From NCBI GenBank assembly GCA_035764005.1, contig DASTZZ010000083.1:1-64000 (forward strand): a stretch of DNA of 64,000 nucleotides, in the 5' to 3' direction. The stretch is from Terriglobales bacterium. Its GTDB lineage: Bacteria > Acidobacteriota > Terriglobia > Terriglobales > Acidobacteriaceae. The notes below the pieces were generated by a model, which worked only from the letters and a program-made list of their open reading frames with translations, searched no databases and was not told where the DNA came from. A program made the translations under genes and the position numbers. This document shows, piece after piece, positions 25,134 to 33,485 of this stretch; positions within the stretch are counted from its first letter, which is position 1, and every line of letters starts with the position of its first letter.

Positions 25134-26609
25134 TTACTGCTGCACGATGTTCTTCTTCTCCGGACGGACTTGCAGAGCTTCGATGTCCTTGCGGTCCCAA
25201 CCGCCGCCAAGTGCTTTGACCAGGAACACTGACGTGACCAGCCGCTGGCCAAGCAACTGTGTTGCGAGCCGTTGATTACTCAGCAGAGTTTGCTCGGCTG
25301 TGATTACGTCGAGGTACGTCACCAGTCCGCCGACGTAGCGATCATTGGCGATGCTGAGATAACGCTGCGAGTCCTCGACAGCTCTCTGCTGGGCTGCGGC
25401 AGCGTCGGCCAGAGTTGTGAGACCCGAGAGTCCATCTTCTACCTGCTGGAAGGCCGTCAGCACGGTGTTGCGATACGTTGCGACAGAACCCTGATATCCC
25501 GCCTTGGCGTAATCGAGTTGAGCGTGAAGCCGGCCGCCGCTGAAGACCGTTTCGGCAGCGGAGACTCCCAGCGACCAAAAGGAGCTTGGAGCCACGAACA
25601 GCTTCGTAATATCGGCGGTCTGCAATCCGGCGCCGCCGGACAAAAACACTGAGGGATAGAATGCGCTCTTTGCAACCCCGATCAGGGCGTTCTGTGCGGC
25701 CATCTGCCGCTCCGCTTCAGCGATGTCAGGACGACGTTCGAGCACGTCGCTCGGTACTCCCATGGGAATCGCGGGGATACTCGTCGTCAGCGGCGCGGGC
25801 GCCACATGAAACGTGGGAGCCGGCGAGCCAACCAGCGTAGCGATCGCATGCTCAAACGTAGCTCGCTGCTGTTGCAGCAAATGAAGCTGCGCGCGTGCCG
25901 CGTCGAGCACAGTCTCCTGCTGCGCGACATCGAGACCGGAAGCGATGCCTCCGGCGTGACGGTTCTGCACCAGCTTCAATCCTTTCTCGTCGTACGAGAT
26001 CGCTTCCTGGACGTCTGCGATCTCGGCATCGAGTTCGCGCAGGCTGAAGTAGTCGGAGGCGAGGTCGGAAGTAATCAGCAGGCGAACGTTTTCCAGATCG
26101 GCAGCCGTGGCCTGGTATTGCGCATTCGCGGCTTCGACGTTGTGTCGGATACGTCCGAAGATATCGGCTTCGTAATTGAGCTGGAACGGGATCTGAAAAA
26201 TGTTTTCGGTAATCGCCGCCGTGGGCGCAGTCGCTCCTACTGCAGGGCGATTCGCAGAGAGGCGTTGCCGCTCAGCGCTCGCTCCGGCAGATAGCGACGG
26301 AAAGAAGCCGGCCACCTGCACACGCGCCAGATCGCGCGCCTGCTGAGCACGAGTCACTGCCAATTGAATCGACTGGTTCGCGTTCAGCGCGTTCTGTTCA
26401 AGCTGGGTGAGAACGGGATCCTGATAGAGAGTCCACCAGGCGCCTTTGGGAATACCGTCCTTCGGTTCAGCGGCACGCCACGGTTCTTGGGCAGACCAAC
26501 TGGGCGGCGTGGGGACATCGGCCTTCCGATACTTCGGTCCGACGGCGCATCCGCCCAAGCCAACCGAGGACAAAAGACAAATAGCGAGATTCCATTTACC
26601 AAAACGCAA
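25134..26609 (-). CDS. RND efflux outer-membrane lipoprotein (NodT/OprM family)
   Basis: A 491-residue TolC-like outer-membrane factor. Signal peptide ends at a lipobox LGGCAVGPKY (Cys about residue 21), and the two halves of about 200 residues each show helical hairpin repeats (APTAAITENIFQIPFQLNYEADIFGRIRHNVEAA and SLGVSAAETVFSGGRLHAQLDYAKAGYQGSVATYRNTVL). It would form the outer duct of a tripartite pump. The inner-membrane pump and adaptor at 37.3-41.6 kb are not adjacent, but they could partner with it. A VWFA gene lies downstream. Confidence 0.94.
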   Translation of the reverse strand: MRFGKWNLAICLLSSVGLGGCAVGPKYRKADVPTPPSWSAQEPWRAAEPKDGIPKGAWWTLYQDPVLTQLEQNALNANQSIQLAVTRAQQARDLARVQVAGFFPSLSAGASAERQRLSANRPAVGATAPTAAITENIFQIPFQLNYEADIFGRIRHNVEAANAQYQATAADLENVRLLITSDLASDYFSLRELDAEIADVQEAISYDEKGLKLVQNRHAGGIASGLDVAQQETVLDAARAQLHLLQQQRATFEHAIATLVGSPAPTFHVAPAPLTTSIPAIPMGVPSDVLERRPDIAEAERQMAAQNALIGVAKSAFYPSVFLSGGAGLQTADITKLFVAPSSFWSLGVSAAETVFSGGRLHAQLDYAKAGYQGSVATYRNTVLTAFQQVEDGLSGLTTLADAAAAQQRAVEDSQRYLSIANDRYVGGLVTYLDVITAEQTLLSNQRLATQLLGQRLVTSVFLVKALGGGWDRKDIEALQVRPEKKNIVQQ

Positions 26610-26846
26610 TCCAGTTTCCCTCGTCAGAAACTCTCAACTCAGAATAGCTGCTTCTCTCGGGCGCGAATCGCCGAGCAAACGGGCACAATTCACAATACAA
26701 AATCCATCGATCCTGTGCTGCTTACAATTCTTTACGTGGTGCGTCTTGTTTGTACCGCAAATTACGAAACGCGTTGTCAGATAATAAAATGAGTGTTAGG
26801 GATACAACTTTGGGGCAGAGCACCCCGCGTTCCCTCCTGAGAAAAC

Positions 26847-28052
26847 GTGTACTACAGCCTCAATAAATCTGTGACTCCAGTTCGAATTGCCATTCTTCTG
26901 TTTGCCACAAGCGTTTGCGCTTTGTCGAGCGCCGCACAGCAAACAGGAGTGACAAATTCCGGTGCGGGAAGAGCTATCGGCACAGTGACGGCCATCAATG
27001 GCAATTCTGTCACTCTAAAGACCGATTCGGGAACCGAGAGCACTGTAACCGTGCCCGATACCGCTCGAATCGTGAAGGCCGAGCCCGGCCAGAAAGATTT
27101 GAAGAACGCCACTCCGATTCATCTGCAGGATGTACAGGTAGGCGACCGCGCTCTGGTTCGCGGCAAGGCCGGCGAGAACAATGTGCTCGAGGCTTCATCG
27201 ATGATCGTGATGAAGCAGAGCGACGTCGCTTCCCGTCAGCAGCAGGAAGTACAGGAATGGCAGCGCCGGGGTGCCGGCGGGATCGTGCACTCTGTCGATC
27301 CAGCGTCGGGAACTATTACGATTTCGACCGCTCCTAACCAGACGCTCGCAATCCAAACGTCAGCCAACACACTCTTCTTGCGCTACGCTGCGGATTCTGT
27401 GAAGTTCTCCGACGCGAAGAAAAGCTCGATTAACGACATCAAGCCCGGCGATCAGCTTCGCGCGCGCGGCAACCGCAGCCCCGATGGACAGCAGCTTACG
27501 GCGGATGCCGTCATTTCGGGATCGTTCCGCAATATTGCGGGCACGGTGAACTCGATCGATGCCTCCGCGAACACTCTGAACGTCAACGACCTGATTACCA
27601 AGAAATCAGTGGTCGTGAAGATTACGCCCGACACTCAGCTACGGAAGATTCCTCCCGAAATGGCACAGCGCATTGCTTTCTTCCTGCGGCGTTCGTCCGG
27701 ACAGGGTGGAGCAGGAGGCGAGCAGCAAGGCGGCGCAGCGGGTCCGGGAGCAAATTCGCAAGCTGCCGCGCGTCCTGGCACTTTCGGGGCCGGGGGAGCC
27801 GGAGGCGGTGGAGGCAGACCTGATTTTCAGCAGATCATCCGCAGAATGCCTTCGGCGGCGATCAGTGATTTGCAAAAGGGAGATGCCGTAATGATCGTCA
27901 CTACGAGTGGCGCTCCCGGCGAACCGGTAACAGCTCTGACTCTGCTCGGAGGAGTCGAACCCATCCTTACCGCTGCACCCACTCAAACCAGCGCGAACTT
28001 GCTTTCCGGCTGGAGCATGGGTGGCGGCGGCGAAGGTGACAACCAGCAGTGA
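26847..28052 (+). CDS. Exported protein with repeated DUF5666 domains
   Basis: A 401-residue secreted protein (GTG start; signal about 1-32). Three copies of a DUF5666-like beta module are visible: VTAINGNSVTLKTDSGTES, SVDPASGTITISTAPNQTL and SIDASANTLNVNDLITKKS, each followed by a pattern LKVGD/IKPGD/LQKGDxxxVxG. A Gly/Ala/Gln-rich stretch lies between the last two parts (about 285-325). The TonB receptor follows by 37 bases, so the pair is cotranscribed. The role is unknown. Start codon is uncertain. Confidence 0.75.
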   Translation: MYYSLNKSVTPVRIAILLFATSVCALSSAAQQTGVTNSGAGRAIGTVTAINGNSVTLKTDSGTESTVTVPDTARIVKAEPGQKDLKNATPIHLQDVQVGDRALVRGKAGENNVLEASSMIVMKQSDVASRQQQEVQEWQRRGAGGIVHSVDPASGTITISTAPNQTLAIQTSANTLFLRYAADSVKFSDAKKSSINDIKPGDQLRARGNRSPDGQQLTADAVISGSFRNIAGTVNSIDASANTLNVNDLITKKSVVVKITPDTQLRKIPPEMAQRIAFFLRRSSGQGGAGGEQQGGAAGPGANSQAAARPGTFGAGGAGGGGGRPDFQQIIRRMPSAAISDLQKGDAVMIVTTSGAPGEPVTALTLLGGVEPILTAAPTQTSANLLSGWSMGGGGEGDNQQ

Positions 28053-28089
28053 AGTCCATTCATTCTCTAGACAAGGTGATAAGCGCAAC

Positions 28090-30942
28090 GTGATTCGTTG
28101 GTTTCATACATTCAGAGATGTTGCTGTACTTCTACTCTTTGCTTTCGCCGCCACCGCGGCGATTGCTCAGACCACCGGTAGCTTGCATGGAAAAGTTGCT
28201 GATCCTTCCGGCGCCGTTATTCCGGGAGCGACGATAACTCTTAAGTCGTCCTCTGGGCAGACCGCAACTGCTACTTCGGGTGGTGATGGCACTTACGATG
28301 TGAAAGGCCTTGCGCCTGGACAATACACAATCACTGTGTCTGCACAAGGGTTCGCGCCCTATTCCAAAGGCCAGGTCACAGTTGCGGCCGGACGCGCTCA
28401 GCTGCTCGATATTCCTCTGCAGATCGAAGTGGTTCAGGAGAAGGTGAACGTCGAGTCGGAGGGAAACACTCTCGACACTGCTCCCAGCAACAACGCGAAT
28501 ACCGTTGTCCTGAAGGGCAAAGATCTCGACGCGCTATCGGACGATCCGGATGAGCTGCAGGACGAATTGCAGGCGTTAGCAGGACCATCTGCCGGTCCCA
28601 ATGGTGGGCAGATGTACATCGACGGATTCACCGCCGGGCAGCTTCCGCCGAAGTCAGCCATTCGCGAGATTCGCATCAATCAGAACCCTTTTTCGGCTGA
28701 GTATGACAAGCTGGGCTACGGCCGAATCGAGATCTTCACCAAACCTGGATCAGACAAATTCCACGGCCAGCTCGAATTCAACGAGAACAACTCCATCTTC
28801 AACTCGCGGAATCCGTTCTCGGTCGAAAAGCCCGACTACCACTCGGAGCAATATGAAGGAAACTTCGGTGGCCCATTGGGTAAGAAGGCGTCATTCTTTA
28901 TTGATGGCCAGCGCCGCAACATCAACGACGTGGCCATCGTGAATCCTCAGTGCGGAGGCGTTGTGCTGCCTGAGTGCGCAGACGTGAATGTCCCCAATCC
29001 GCACACGCGCACCAACTTCAGTCCGCGAATCGACTATCAACTCACCAACACAAACACGTTTACAGCCCGGTATCAGTTCTGGAACAACCACGAAGACAAC
29101 AACGGGGTGGGGCAAAACGGAAGCACTCCAACGCTGCCTTCGCTGGGGTACACCTCAGATGAAACCGAACACACGGTGCAGATCAGCGACACGCAGGTCC
29201 TCGGCTCCAAGATCGTGAACGAGATTCGGTTTCAGTACAACCGCGATCACAGCGATCAGCTCCCTTTGAGCACTGCGCCGCAATTGTCGGTGCCGAGCTT
29301 CTTTGTCGCAGGTGGAAACAGTGCCGGGCATGAGGTGAATCAGGAGAATCATTACGAGCTGCAGAACTACACCTCCTACATTTCGGGAAATCACTCGATG
29401 CGCTTTGGCGGCCGGCTGCGCATTTCGCAGGCTTCAGATCTGCTGGCTTCCAATTTCAACGGCACGTTCTCTTATGACTCGCTGACGGCATTCCAAAACA
29501 ATCAGCCGACTCAATTCTCGATCACCACCGGTCAACCACTGATCTCGAATACATTCCTCGACTTGGGTGTCTATGCAGAAGACGATTGGAAAGCGCGTCC
29601 GAATCTAACGCTGAGCTATGGTTTGCGCTATGAGACTCAGAGCGCTATCAACGATTATCGTGACTTCGCACCCAGGATCGGCATTGCGTGGGGTGTCGGA
29701 AGAAAGGGTTCGACTCCCAAAACGGTGCTGCGCGCCGGCTATGGGATCTTTTACGATCGTTTCCCACAGAACCTCGTCTTGCAGGCTGAGCGGTTGAACG
29801 GAAGCACGCAGCAGTCGTACATCATCGATTCACCCACGTTTGGCCCGAATAACATCCCGAGTTCTTTTTCGGGACTTACAGGCGTGCCTTCGAACGTCTA
29901 TCGCATCGATCCGAACCTGCGCGCTCCCTACATTCTGCAGACGGCAGTTGGCGTCGAGCATCAACTTACGAAATCTACCAAGCTCTCGCTCACTTATCTG
30001 AACGCCCGAGGGCTTCATCAGCTCTTTACCAACAACATCAATGCCCCGCTTCCGGGAACGTTCCCGGCGAATCCGGTTTGCCCGCTCGGCTGCACCGCAG
30101 GACGGATCTACGAATACCAATCCGAGGGCATCTTCAAGCAGAACCAGCTCATGACGAACGTCAACATGCGAGTGGGCCCGAATCTCTCGATTTTTGGGTT
30201 TTACTCACTGAGCTACGCTAACAGCGATACTTCGGGAGCCGGCAGTTTCCCTACCGACCCATATGATCCGACTCTGGATTACGGGCGCGCGGGCTTTGAC
30301 ACCCGGCACCGGCTCTTTCTTGGCGGCACCTTCACCGCTCCCTTTGGATTGCGACTGAGCCCATTCGTCTTCGCGCATTCGGGCCAGCCCTACAACATCA
30401 CCATTCCCCAAGATATTTTGGGCACTTCAGTCTTTAATGCACGTCCGGGTCTTGCCGTGGGATCATCGGAATGCTCAGTGTTGTCGACCACAAATCCCTT
30501 CTGCTTCTTCATTCCCAGTCCGGGACAAGCTTATAGCCCGATTCCTATCAACTTCGGACAAGGTCCGGCGAATGTCTCCGTGAACCTGCGCGTAAGCAAG
30601 ACCATCGGACTTGGCCCGGTGATGGAAGGGACAACCGGAGGACGCGGAGGCGGCGGTCGTGGAGGACACGAGCACGGCGGCTTTGGCGGATTTGGAGGCG
30701 GAGGAGGTCCGCGTGGCATGTTTGGAGGCGGCACCAGTGACCACCGCTACAACCTGACATTCAGCATCGGCGCGAGAAATCTCTTCAATCATCAGAATCT
30801 GGCGCCACCTGTCGGGGTGCTGAGCACCCAGGCGTTCACTGGAAATTCGAGCTTTGGCCAGTCAATCGCGGTGGCCGGTGGACCGTTCGGTTCACAAGCC
30901 TCCAATCGCAGAGTTGATCTGCAGGTTCAATTCTCGTTCTAA
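28090..30942 (+). CDS. TonB-dependent receptor-like outer-membrane protein with N-terminal carboxypeptidase-regulatory domain
   Basis: About 950 residues. The GTG at 28090 starts a signal peptide (to about residue 27, ALA-type ending TAAIAQ); the longer frame from 28021 lies inside the upstream gene. A carboxypeptidase-regulatory domain follows (SLHGKVADPSGAVIPGATITL), then a plug-like region and a beta barrel of the CarboxypepD_reg/TonB type common in Acidobacteria. A Gly/Arg/His-rich loop (GGRGGGGRGGHEHGGFGG) sits late in the barrel. It ends VDLQVQFSF, an outer-membrane C-terminal aromatic. It probably takes up a polymer or oligosaccharide; ligand unknown. Confidence 0.9.
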   Translation: MIRWFHTFRDVAVLLLFAFAATAAIAQTTGSLHGKVADPSGAVIPGATITLKSSSGQTATATSGGDGTYDVKGLAPGQYTITVSAQGFAPYSKGQVTVAAGRAQLLDIPLQIEVVQEKVNVESEGNTLDTAPSNNANTVVLKGKDLDALSDDPDELQDELQALAGPSAGPNGGQMYIDGFTAGQLPPKSAIREIRINQNPFSAEYDKLGYGRIEIFTKPGSDKFHGQLEFNENNSIFNSRNPFSVEKPDYHSEQYEGNFGGPLGKKASFFIDGQRRNINDVAIVNPQCGGVVLPECADVNVPNPHTRTNFSPRIDYQLTNTNTFTARYQFWNNHEDNNGVGQNGSTPTLPSLGYTSDETEHTVQISDTQVLGSKIVNEIRFQYNRDHSDQLPLSTAPQLSVPSFFVAGGNSAGHEVNQENHYELQNYTSYISGNHSMRFGGRLRISQASDLLASNFNGTFSYDSLTAFQNNQPTQFSITTGQPLISNTFLDLGVYAEDDWKARPNLTLSYGLRYETQSAINDYRDFAPRIGIAWGVGRKGSTPKTVLRAGYGIFYDRFPQNLVLQAERLNGSTQQSYIIDSPTFGPNNIPSSFSGLTGVPSNVYRIDPNLRAPYILQTAVGVEHQLTKSTKLSLTYLNARGLHQLFTNNINAPLPGTFPANPVCPLGCTAGRIYEYQSEGIFKQNQLMTNVNMRVGPNLSIFGFYSLSYANSDTSGAGSFPTDPYDPTLDYGRAGFDTRHRLFLGGTFTAPFGLRLSPFVFAHSGQPYNITIPQDILGTSVFNARPGLAVGSSECSVLSTTNPFCFFIPSPGQAYSPIPINFGQGPANVSVNLRVSKTIGLGPVMEGTTGGRGGGGRGGHEHGGFGGFGGGGGPRGMFGGGTSDHRYNLTFSIGARNLFNHQNLAPPVGVLSTQAFTGNSSFGQSIAVAGGPFGSQASNRRVDLQVQFSF

Positions 30943-30955
30943 AGTGGACTTCTCC

Positions 30956-30984
30956 AGGCCTCCGGTTCTCGGAGGCCTTTTTTC
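30956..30984 (+). terminator. Intrinsic terminator of the receptor operon
   Basis: AGGCCTCCG and CGGAGGCCT form a 9-bp stem around GTTCT, followed by TTTTTTCTTT, 14 bases after the receptor stop. It is a textbook Rho-independent terminator. Confidence 0.93.
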
Positions 30985-31003
30985 TTTCGACTACACTGCT
31001 GTT

Positions 31004-31210
31004 ATGACTCTAATCGTCAATGGCCAGCCAAAGGAGTGTCCTGACGGCGCTTCGCTGGCGCAGTTCATTGAACATCTGCAGCTCAAAGGCGACCGCGTCG
31101 CCGTCGAACTGAACCGCTCAATCGCGGCTCGCAACCGCTGGGCCGAAACTACTCTTCGCGAGGGCGACCGACTGGAAATTGTGCACTTCGTCGGTGGCGG
31201 TTCCTGTTAA
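31004..31210 (+). CDS. thiS: Sulfur carrier protein ThiS
   Basis: A 68-residue ubiquitin-like protein (MTLIVNGQPKECPDGASLAQFIEHLQL, RDWxE-like LEIVHFVGGG) that carries sulfur as a C-terminal thiocarboxylate for the thiazole ring of thiamine. The ATG at 31004 gives the usual length and follows a terminator by 20 bases. The frame ends GGGSC, so two extra residues lie beyond the Gly-Gly end normally used for adenylation. No thiG, thiE or thiF is nearby. The gene converges with an anion permease. Confidence 0.85.
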   Translation: MTLIVNGQPKECPDGASLAQFIEHLQLKGDRVAVELNRSIAARNRWAETTLREGDRLEIVHFVGGGSC

Positions 31211-31212
31211 CA

Positions 31213-32442
31213 TCAGAAATGTGACAGCCAGATCACGCCGACCGCTACAGTGGCGATCGTGACTGGAATTCCAGCCTTCAGATATTCCCCAAAGCTCACC
31301 GGCGATTTCTCGCGGGCCTTTTCCACGACGATGATGTTGGCGACGGAACCGGTGATGGTTAGATTTCCGGCAAGCGTGCTGGTCATGGCCAGCAAGAGCC
31401 AGAAATGGTGCGCGTCAGCAAAATGCGGAAGCAGATCCTTTAGCAACATCACCGCGGGAACGTTGCTCACGATGTTGGAGAGAAAAACCACAGCTCCGCT
31501 GAATATCCAGAGATTCTGCAGATTGAATCGCTCGGCGGCGGACAAAAGCTCGCGCGCGATGCCCGACTGCTCCGCGCCTCCCACGATAAGAAATAGTCCG
31601 ATAAAGAAGACCAGCAGCGACCAGTCCACTTCTTCATAGACGTGCTTCGAAGGATAGCGGGGATGCATCAAGATGACCGCCGCGCCGACGGCCGCAACTA
31701 GTGCAGGAGGCAATCCTGCGAGGAATCCTGCAAGTACCGCTATTGTGACAATAACAGGAAAGATCAGATGCGATTCGGAACGCTTAAACACTTCCTGATT
31801 TGCGGAAGCTGAAGGAACGATTGCTTCTGACCGGAAATACATCAGATACAAGATCCCCCAGTCCAGAAATAAGCCGATCAACGCAACCGGTCCTAAATGC
31901 GCAAGGAAATCCAGATATGGAATGCGCGACACCGACCCGATCAGGATGTTCTGCGGATTACCGGTGATCGTGGCCGTGCTGCCGATGTTCGAAGCGGTTG
32001 CAAGCGCGAGAAGATACGGTGTTGCGCGACGCCCGAACTGGTGACTGATCCTCATCACCAGGGGCGCCATCAGTAAGCAAATGATATCGTTCACGAGGAA
32101 TGCCGACAAAACTCCGCTTGTGAAGATCACGACGGGCAGCAGCCATCCGACGCGCACGTGCGCGATGAAAATGTTGGTGATCCATTCGAAGAACCCTGCA
32201 AGATGCAGCCCAGCAACCACAACCATCATCGCGAATAGAAGAACGATGGTCGCGTAGTCGATGCTGCGCAATCCCTGTTCCGGACCAAGCACGCGAAAAG
32301 CAAACATCATCGCCGCGCCGATCACCGCAGCCGCGGGTCGATCGATGTGAGTTCCCGGAAATCTGCCTACGGCGAAAACCGTGTAGCTGGCAAAAAAGAT
32401 GAGATACGCGGCAAGCGAATGATGGTCGAAAAGAATGGGCAC
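31213..32442 (-). CDS. ArsB/NhaD-type (SLC13-like) permease
   Basis: A 409-residue membrane protein with about ten to twelve helices. The NDIICLLMAPLVMRIS and ATASNIGSTATITGNPQNILIG stretches, with the SNIGSTATITGNPQN hairpin, are characteristic of the ArsB/NhaD/CitMHS superfamily that moves arsenite, Na+/H+ or dicarboxylates. Specificity cannot be told. It is oriented against thiS (3 bases between stops) and divergent from a MerR regulator 114 bases away, which could control it. Confidence 0.9.
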   Translation of the reverse strand: MPILFDHHSLAAYLIFFASYTVFAVGRFPGTHIDRPAAAVIGAAMMFAFRVLGPEQGLRSIDYATIVLLFAMMVVVAGLHLAGFFEWITNIFIAHVRVGWLLPVVIFTSGVLSAFLVNDIICLLMAPLVMRISHQFGRRATPYLLALATASNIGSTATITGNPQNILIGSVSRIPYLDFLAHLGPVALIGLFLDWGILYLMYFRSEAIVPSASANQEVFKRSESHLIFPVIVTIAVLAGFLAGLPPALVAAVGAAVILMHPRYPSKHVYEEVDWSLLVFFIGLFLIVGGAEQSGIARELLSAAERFNLQNLWIFSGAVVFLSNIVSNVPAVMLLKDLLPHFADAHHFWLLLAMTSTLAGNLTITGSVANIIVVEKAREKSPVSFGEYLKAGIPVTIATVAVGVIWLSHF

Positions 32443-32543
32443 GAGCGCTGCGGACCTCAGTTCGCCGAAGTCACGTCCCGTTCATAGTACCTGACCGTTT
32501 TCACGGAACTAGAGCCCGCACCTCGCGCATCAACTCTTCCCGC

Positions 32544-32603
32544 TTGACATACAACAATGAGGGTGTATTTTGTTTCAAACATTTCATTTACGAAATGTTT
32601 GAA
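32544..32603 (+). promoter_or_regulatory. MerR-gene promoter with operator palindrome
   Basis: TTGACA (32544-32549), 16-bp spacer and TATTTT (32566-32571). Just after the -10 is the inverted repeat TTCAAACATTTC-6-GAAATGTTTGAA (32574-32603; 12-base perfect arms), covering the expected transcription start. It lies between divergent genes, so it may also affect the permease. The palindrome suggests autorepression, since MerR activators more often bind within a long spacer. Confidence 0.72.
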
Positions 32604-32613
32604 GCGTGCTGGT

Positions 32614-33159
32614 ATGAAATCGCAGAAAAAACAGAACGGCAGCGAGCAGGCGGCGAGCACTGCGGCTCAAAGCTTTACTTCGGCTGACGTAATGGAACTC
32701 ACCGGAATCACTGCGCGACAGTTGCAGTGGTGGGACGAGCGCAAAATCGTCGTCCCGCAGCGCAGCGGCCGCAATCGCGTGTACAGCCTCGACGATCTCG
32801 CAGAAGTCGCGGTGATCTGCGAGTTGCGACGCAAGGGATTCTCGCTTCAGCGCGTGCGCCAGGTCATGCGCTACTTGCAGCGTGAGCTGGGCAAGAGGCT
32901 GATCGAAACGGTGACCTCGGGCAGCGAGTATCACTTGCTCACAGACGGCAAGCGCATTTATCTCGAAAACTCCGAGCGGCAGATCGTCGATCTGTTGAAG
33001 AACTCGCGCCAACCGCTGCTCGCGATATGCCTTACGGATGCCGTGGAGGAAGTCCAGGCCGAAGTTCACAAGCGTCGCGCGTTGCGGCGTCTGCACGGAA
33101 AGGAAGAACGCAATAACAACGATGATAACCGGCGATTGCGGCTGCGCCGCAGCGCTTAA
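32614..33159 (+). CDS. MerR-family transcriptional regulator
   Basis: A 181-residue regulator. The MerR helix-turn-helix is TSADVMELTGITARQLQWWDERKIVVPQRSGRNRVYSLDDL (about 25-65), followed by LRRKGFSLQRVRQVMRYL and a helical coil. The C-terminal part has no recognisable effector domain and ends with an Arg/Asn-rich basic tail. An upstream ATG (32557) lies inside the predicted promoter and cannot be used, so 32614 is the start. The tail and the following zinc-ribbon gene might be cotranscribed. Confidence 0.85.
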   Translation: MKSQKKQNGSEQAASTAAQSFTSADVMELTGITARQLQWWDERKIVVPQRSGRNRVYSLDDLAEVAVICELRRKGFSLQRVRQVMRYLQRELGKRLIETVTSGSEYHLLTDGKRIYLENSERQIVDLLKNSRQPLLAICLTDAVEEVQAEVHKRRALRRLHGKEERNNNDDNRRLRLRRSA

Positions 33160-33215
33160 CCACCATTCGCACGATGAGCATCCGCGATTGCGGAACAACC
33201 CAGGTCGGAGGTGAC

Positions 33216-33479
33216 ATGGTAGCTGAGCTAAACATCCTGACAGAGTGGATACCGGAGCAGATGCAGCCCGGCACGGTCTTCGTGCTGGAGAACGCCGGCG
33301 AAGTCGGCAAGAACGAAGACCCATATTGGGCCGTACTCGCCTGCCCCGAATGCGGAACGCTGGGCTTGATTACTCGCCGGCAGATGGCGGGCATCACTCC
33401 AGTGATCTGCGGTTCAGAAAAATGCTCGGCTCACTTCTTCATCCGCGACGAAGACGTGCAAGTCTGCAAGCCGAACTAG
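33216..33479 (+). CDS. Small zinc-ribbon protein
   Basis: An 87-residue protein with a clear CPEC (C43, C46) and CGSEKC (C65, C70) zinc knuckle pair, preceded by an N-terminal strand-rich region (PGTVFVLENAGEVGKNEDPYWAVLACP). GGAGG a few bases before the ATG supports the start. It follows the MerR gene by 56 bases and likely shares its transcript. I do not recognise a named family. Confidence 0.65.
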   Translation: MVAELNILTEWIPEQMQPGTVFVLENAGEVGKNEDPYWAVLACPECGTLGLITRRQMAGITPVICGSEKCSAHFFIRDEDVQVCKPN

Positions 33480-33485
33480 CGCCTT

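Noticed and set aside
28021-28089. GTG start for the TonB receptor at 28021
   Set aside because: It overlaps the end of the DUF5666 gene, and the signal peptide begins only at residue 24 of that frame.
32557-32613. ATG start for the MerR gene
   Set aside because: It would lie inside the -35/-10 region of its own promoter; the ATG at 32614 is downstream of the operator and fits the family.
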